Below, piece by piece: positions 61,286-64,000 of a stretch of 64,000 bases of DNA. This DNA is from Stenopsyche tienmushanensis (lineage: Eukaryota; Arthropoda; Insecta; Trichoptera; Stenopsychidae). The notes under the pieces were generated by a model. It was given only the letters and a program-made list of their open reading frames with translations. It did no database searches and was not told where the DNA came from. Position numbers and translations under genes: made by a program. Where the stretch lies: positions 124,001-188,000 of the forward strand of contig WACJ01000218.1 in assembly GCA_008973525.1 (NCBI GenBank), in the 5' to 3' direction. Position 1 is the first letter of the stretch. The number at the start of each line of letters is the position of its first letter.

Positions 61286-61819
61286 TTGAAATAATTTTCA
61301 TCGTTATTTATAAACATGGCTAATGGATTAATAAAAAAATACATATACAGAGAGCATTTTTGTCGTATGAATTTTCGCTAATTCCATTAGAATAAGCAAA
61401 TAACGATCATTTATCCAGGTATGAAACCGCCCCAATTGTGCAAAAAAAAAATTAATTTGCGATGAAAAATGGATGAAAAACAAATACTTCAGCGTAGAAA
61501 AACAATATATTTTTAAGGTCAAATACATTTTTCTAATGGACAAGACATTTTTGTGTGTATTTTGAGGTATCAAAGGTATAAATGATTCTAAATTGATGGT
61601 TGTAAGTCGACGTTCTTGACCATTTTTTTTATTTTTTGCGGAGAAAGACCCCAGCTGCGGGACTACTGATGAGCCAGCGGGAAGAACACGTCTTTCCGCA
61701 GCCAATACTATCGATTGACTTTATTTTTCCCCCTGTGTTTCTGCATTTTGACTTTGCACATTCGCAGAAGGGCGGAAAAAGATTCGAGAATAGTTTTTTT
61801 GCCATCTAATGCTCGATAC

Positions 61820-62345
61820 ACTCAAATTTTTTTTGTGCGATTTCGAAGTTATGCGGTTTTTTTAGATTTTTGAAAAAAAAATATTTAGTTTTTTTTGCAT
61901 TTTTCCAATGTTTTGACTTTTAAAAATACATTCGTCAAAGGAATTTCCAAAATTCCAACTATTTACGGAGTTATAGCTATTTTAGTGACGCGGCAACTTG
62001 GCCGGTCCTACCATAATGAAATCTTTTAACGCGTTTTTCTCGAAATTACTTTTTTCAATACGGTTAACATCATATGTCCAGTTTTGATTAATTTATTTAT
62101 TTCTAATTGGGTGCGAATCTTTTCTATATAACCCTCTATTATTCCTACCAGAATTATGTCAACATTTATTTTTAAACTATTGCATAATGATAACTTTTTT
62201 ATGCGATTTTGGATATATTTTATATAGCTGTTACAAAGTTATGCGATTAACGCATCTTCACTTTTTTATGGAAGCCGTTGCTTTTTTAATGCGATTTCTT
62301 TTTGTGCGATTTTCCGCAGAACCGATCTACCGCACAAAAAAAGTG
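61820..62345 (-). mobile_element. Tigger-type MITE
   Basis: Ends rich in TTTTTTTTGTGCGATTTC and CCGCACAAAAAAAGTG words. The interior (GGAATTTCCAAAATTCCAAC, TACGGAGTTATAGCTATTTT) matches 8100-8230 in reverse. It has no coding capacity. Confidence 0.7.
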
Positions 62346-63850
62346 TATATTGCTTTTATTTATCCTTTTAAAAATTATCTACAATTTTTCAACTAATGAA
62401 TTTAATTAGTTATTTCTGCAGGTCGCCATGGAGTTGAATGCCATCCAAGACTACCCCTTAAATCTCTATAGCCTGATTCAAGCTTTATAACCATTGTCGG
62501 TTAACACTTCATTGTGTATGTTGTTTATAGTTCTATTGACCTTGCTCACATTCTGTGGTTGATCATAAAAAAAAATCTACAATGTCTGATGGGGTTTTTG
62601 ACAGTATTGGGATTAGATATTTCACCCTTCACATTAAAATAATAATCATTGCATAAAAAAATAAAGCTAATCAACCAAAATAAATTAATTCATACATTAA
62701 ATTTTTGGCATGATTTTATGGATAAGATTCTTTGTTTTTGGCAGTTATATGTCCATTGGGAAATGTGGGATTGCTTAAAACAAAACATATAGAATCTTTC
62801 AGCATCTTTTATGGTAGATATTAAAAGTTATTTGTTTAAACATCAGCGATTTAATACTCCCTATTTATAATATTTTTCATAGGGTCGTTCAATTTGAACT
62901 TCTTAGTTAATAGAGCGCGGCTTCGACACTTAATAACTTAATCACGCAGAAAATTTGCTTAAAATATTTACTTGAATCTAATGTATTCAAGTTTCGACAA
63001 CCAATATTGACATAAAATACTAAACTAAAATTTATATATTTTACTTTGGAGCTGAAGCTCCAACAGATTTATTCGCCTGAAGAAATTTCGCCCATGTAAA
63101 CTTTCGAGCAAATCATTAATATTGAAGTTGCTAATCAATTTCATTGAAATTTCTCGGCTTAACTCTGGATAATGTGACATTAGAACTCGTGAAAATTTAT
63201 CAAATTATAAAAGAAAGATAAAAGTAAATTATACTGAGTTTTATTGCAAAAAGTTCGAAGATGGCTAAAAGTCATTCGCAAAGAGTCCGCAGGGAGTAAA
63301 ATTCTTGTGGCGAACACTTAAGGGCTGAACATGAAACAATTGAATGAAATAAAATACCTAATATATGTCTGCATTCCATGAAAAAGTCCGGCTTAAAAAG
63401 CTTGTGCGAAATAATTAAAAAGCAAAGAATGGCCTGAGTACGCAATTGCCATCATAAAATTATGCATTATTAGCCACGAATGCGAAGTTCAAAGCGGTGA
63501 AATTTAATGGACTCACGATAATTGAGCTTTTTAAAAGCTCGACGTTTACGATGAAAGAAGTAATGATCTTTTACTCTTTTAATGCTGTGGATTCTAACAT
63601 AAACTTAATAGCATAAATAGGGGTGGATTTATTTAACGATTAAGATGCATTAGTTTGACTATAATATTTCTAATAATATTGAGATGATTCTTATATAAAA
63701 TTTACAGTAAAAGTCTAAAAAAATCGATGAATCCTAATTGAATAAAACAACTACTTTTCACTATCTGGACGCTTCTTATATCCAATTTACAAATAATTTA
63801 TATAAAAACTGTTCATTGCTTACAATGTGTGCTTAAGAATGAGTGCTTAA
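62346..63850. other. AT-rich stretch, nothing recognised
   Basis: No motif-bearing ORF or transposon terminus was identified. Confidence 0.45.
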
Positions 63851-63854
63851 CCTG

Positions 63855-64000
63855 TTAAGTGGGCGGGACGTATATATACGTCCAACGTAAACTGCATCGA
63901 AATTGATTAGGACGTGTATATACGTCATCGAAGTATATGTTGAGTCCTAAAGTAGGCGGGACTTTTTTGTTGTTTAACGAATGTGTGAGTTCTCGATACA
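63855..64000 (+). mobile_element. Possible piggyBac-like terminus, cut by the window end
   Basis: TTAA (63855-63858) is followed by GTGGGCGGGACGTATATATA, forming an 18-bp perfect palindrome at 63866-63883. A related GGACGTGTATATACGTC follows, then a second AAGT(A)GGCGGGAC word at 63950-63962. TTAA plus tandem palindromes suggests a piggyBac-type end. The remainder is off-window. Confidence 0.45.

Overview
The window looks like AT-rich nuclear DNA from an animal, most likely an insect or other arthropod. Two recognisable genes are split by GT-AG introns, many of only 60-150 bp. Between and inside them lie degraded DNA transposons (hAT, piggyBac-like, mariner/Tc1, pogo/Tigger) and one non-LTR retrotransposon. 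I see no bacterial, operon, tRNA, rRNA or CRISPR structure. The species cannot be named from the sequence alone.

Left part, about 6.2-17.7 kb, minus strand: the gene for the mitochondrial glycine cleavage system P-protein (glycine decarboxylase, GLDC). I assigned sixteen exons whose phases all agree. They give 967 codons from the first ATG (17680) to a GT donor at 6221. The last exon, about 45 residues by comparison with animal GLDC, was not found and probably lies left of base 1. The larger introns hold mariner, pogo/Tigger and hAT relics.

Middle, about 17.7-31.1 kb: no recognisable host gene. This is an intergenic stretch rich in nonautonomous hAT and piggyBac-like elements, ending in about 3.5 kb of plain AT-rich DNA.

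Right-centre, 31.1-46.5 kb, minus strand: a TBC1D30-type Rab GTPase-activating protein gene. Eleven exons are assigned, 1,963 codons plus a stop. The TBC domain has both catalytic finger motifs. A 4.3 kb exon then encodes a long disordered tail containing nine tandem units of about 41 residues. The 5' end (N-terminal coiled-coil exons) was not found; it lies to the right, inside or beyond the window. The 7.7 kb first intron seen here holds nested transposons.

Right part, 46.5-64 kb: no confident gene. It may be 5' intron or upstream DNA of the TBC gene. It holds several transposon copies, a nested stack at 57.8-59.4 kb, and a speculative small ORF at 50.0 kb behind a TATA/initiator-like pair.

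The two genes are functionally unrelated: mitochondrial one-carbon/glycine metabolism versus Rab control of membrane traffic. I found no convincing new biological system. The items most worth a second look are the 41-residue tandem array in the TBC protein, the nested hAT insertions with exact 8-bp target duplications, and the small candidate gene near 50 kb.
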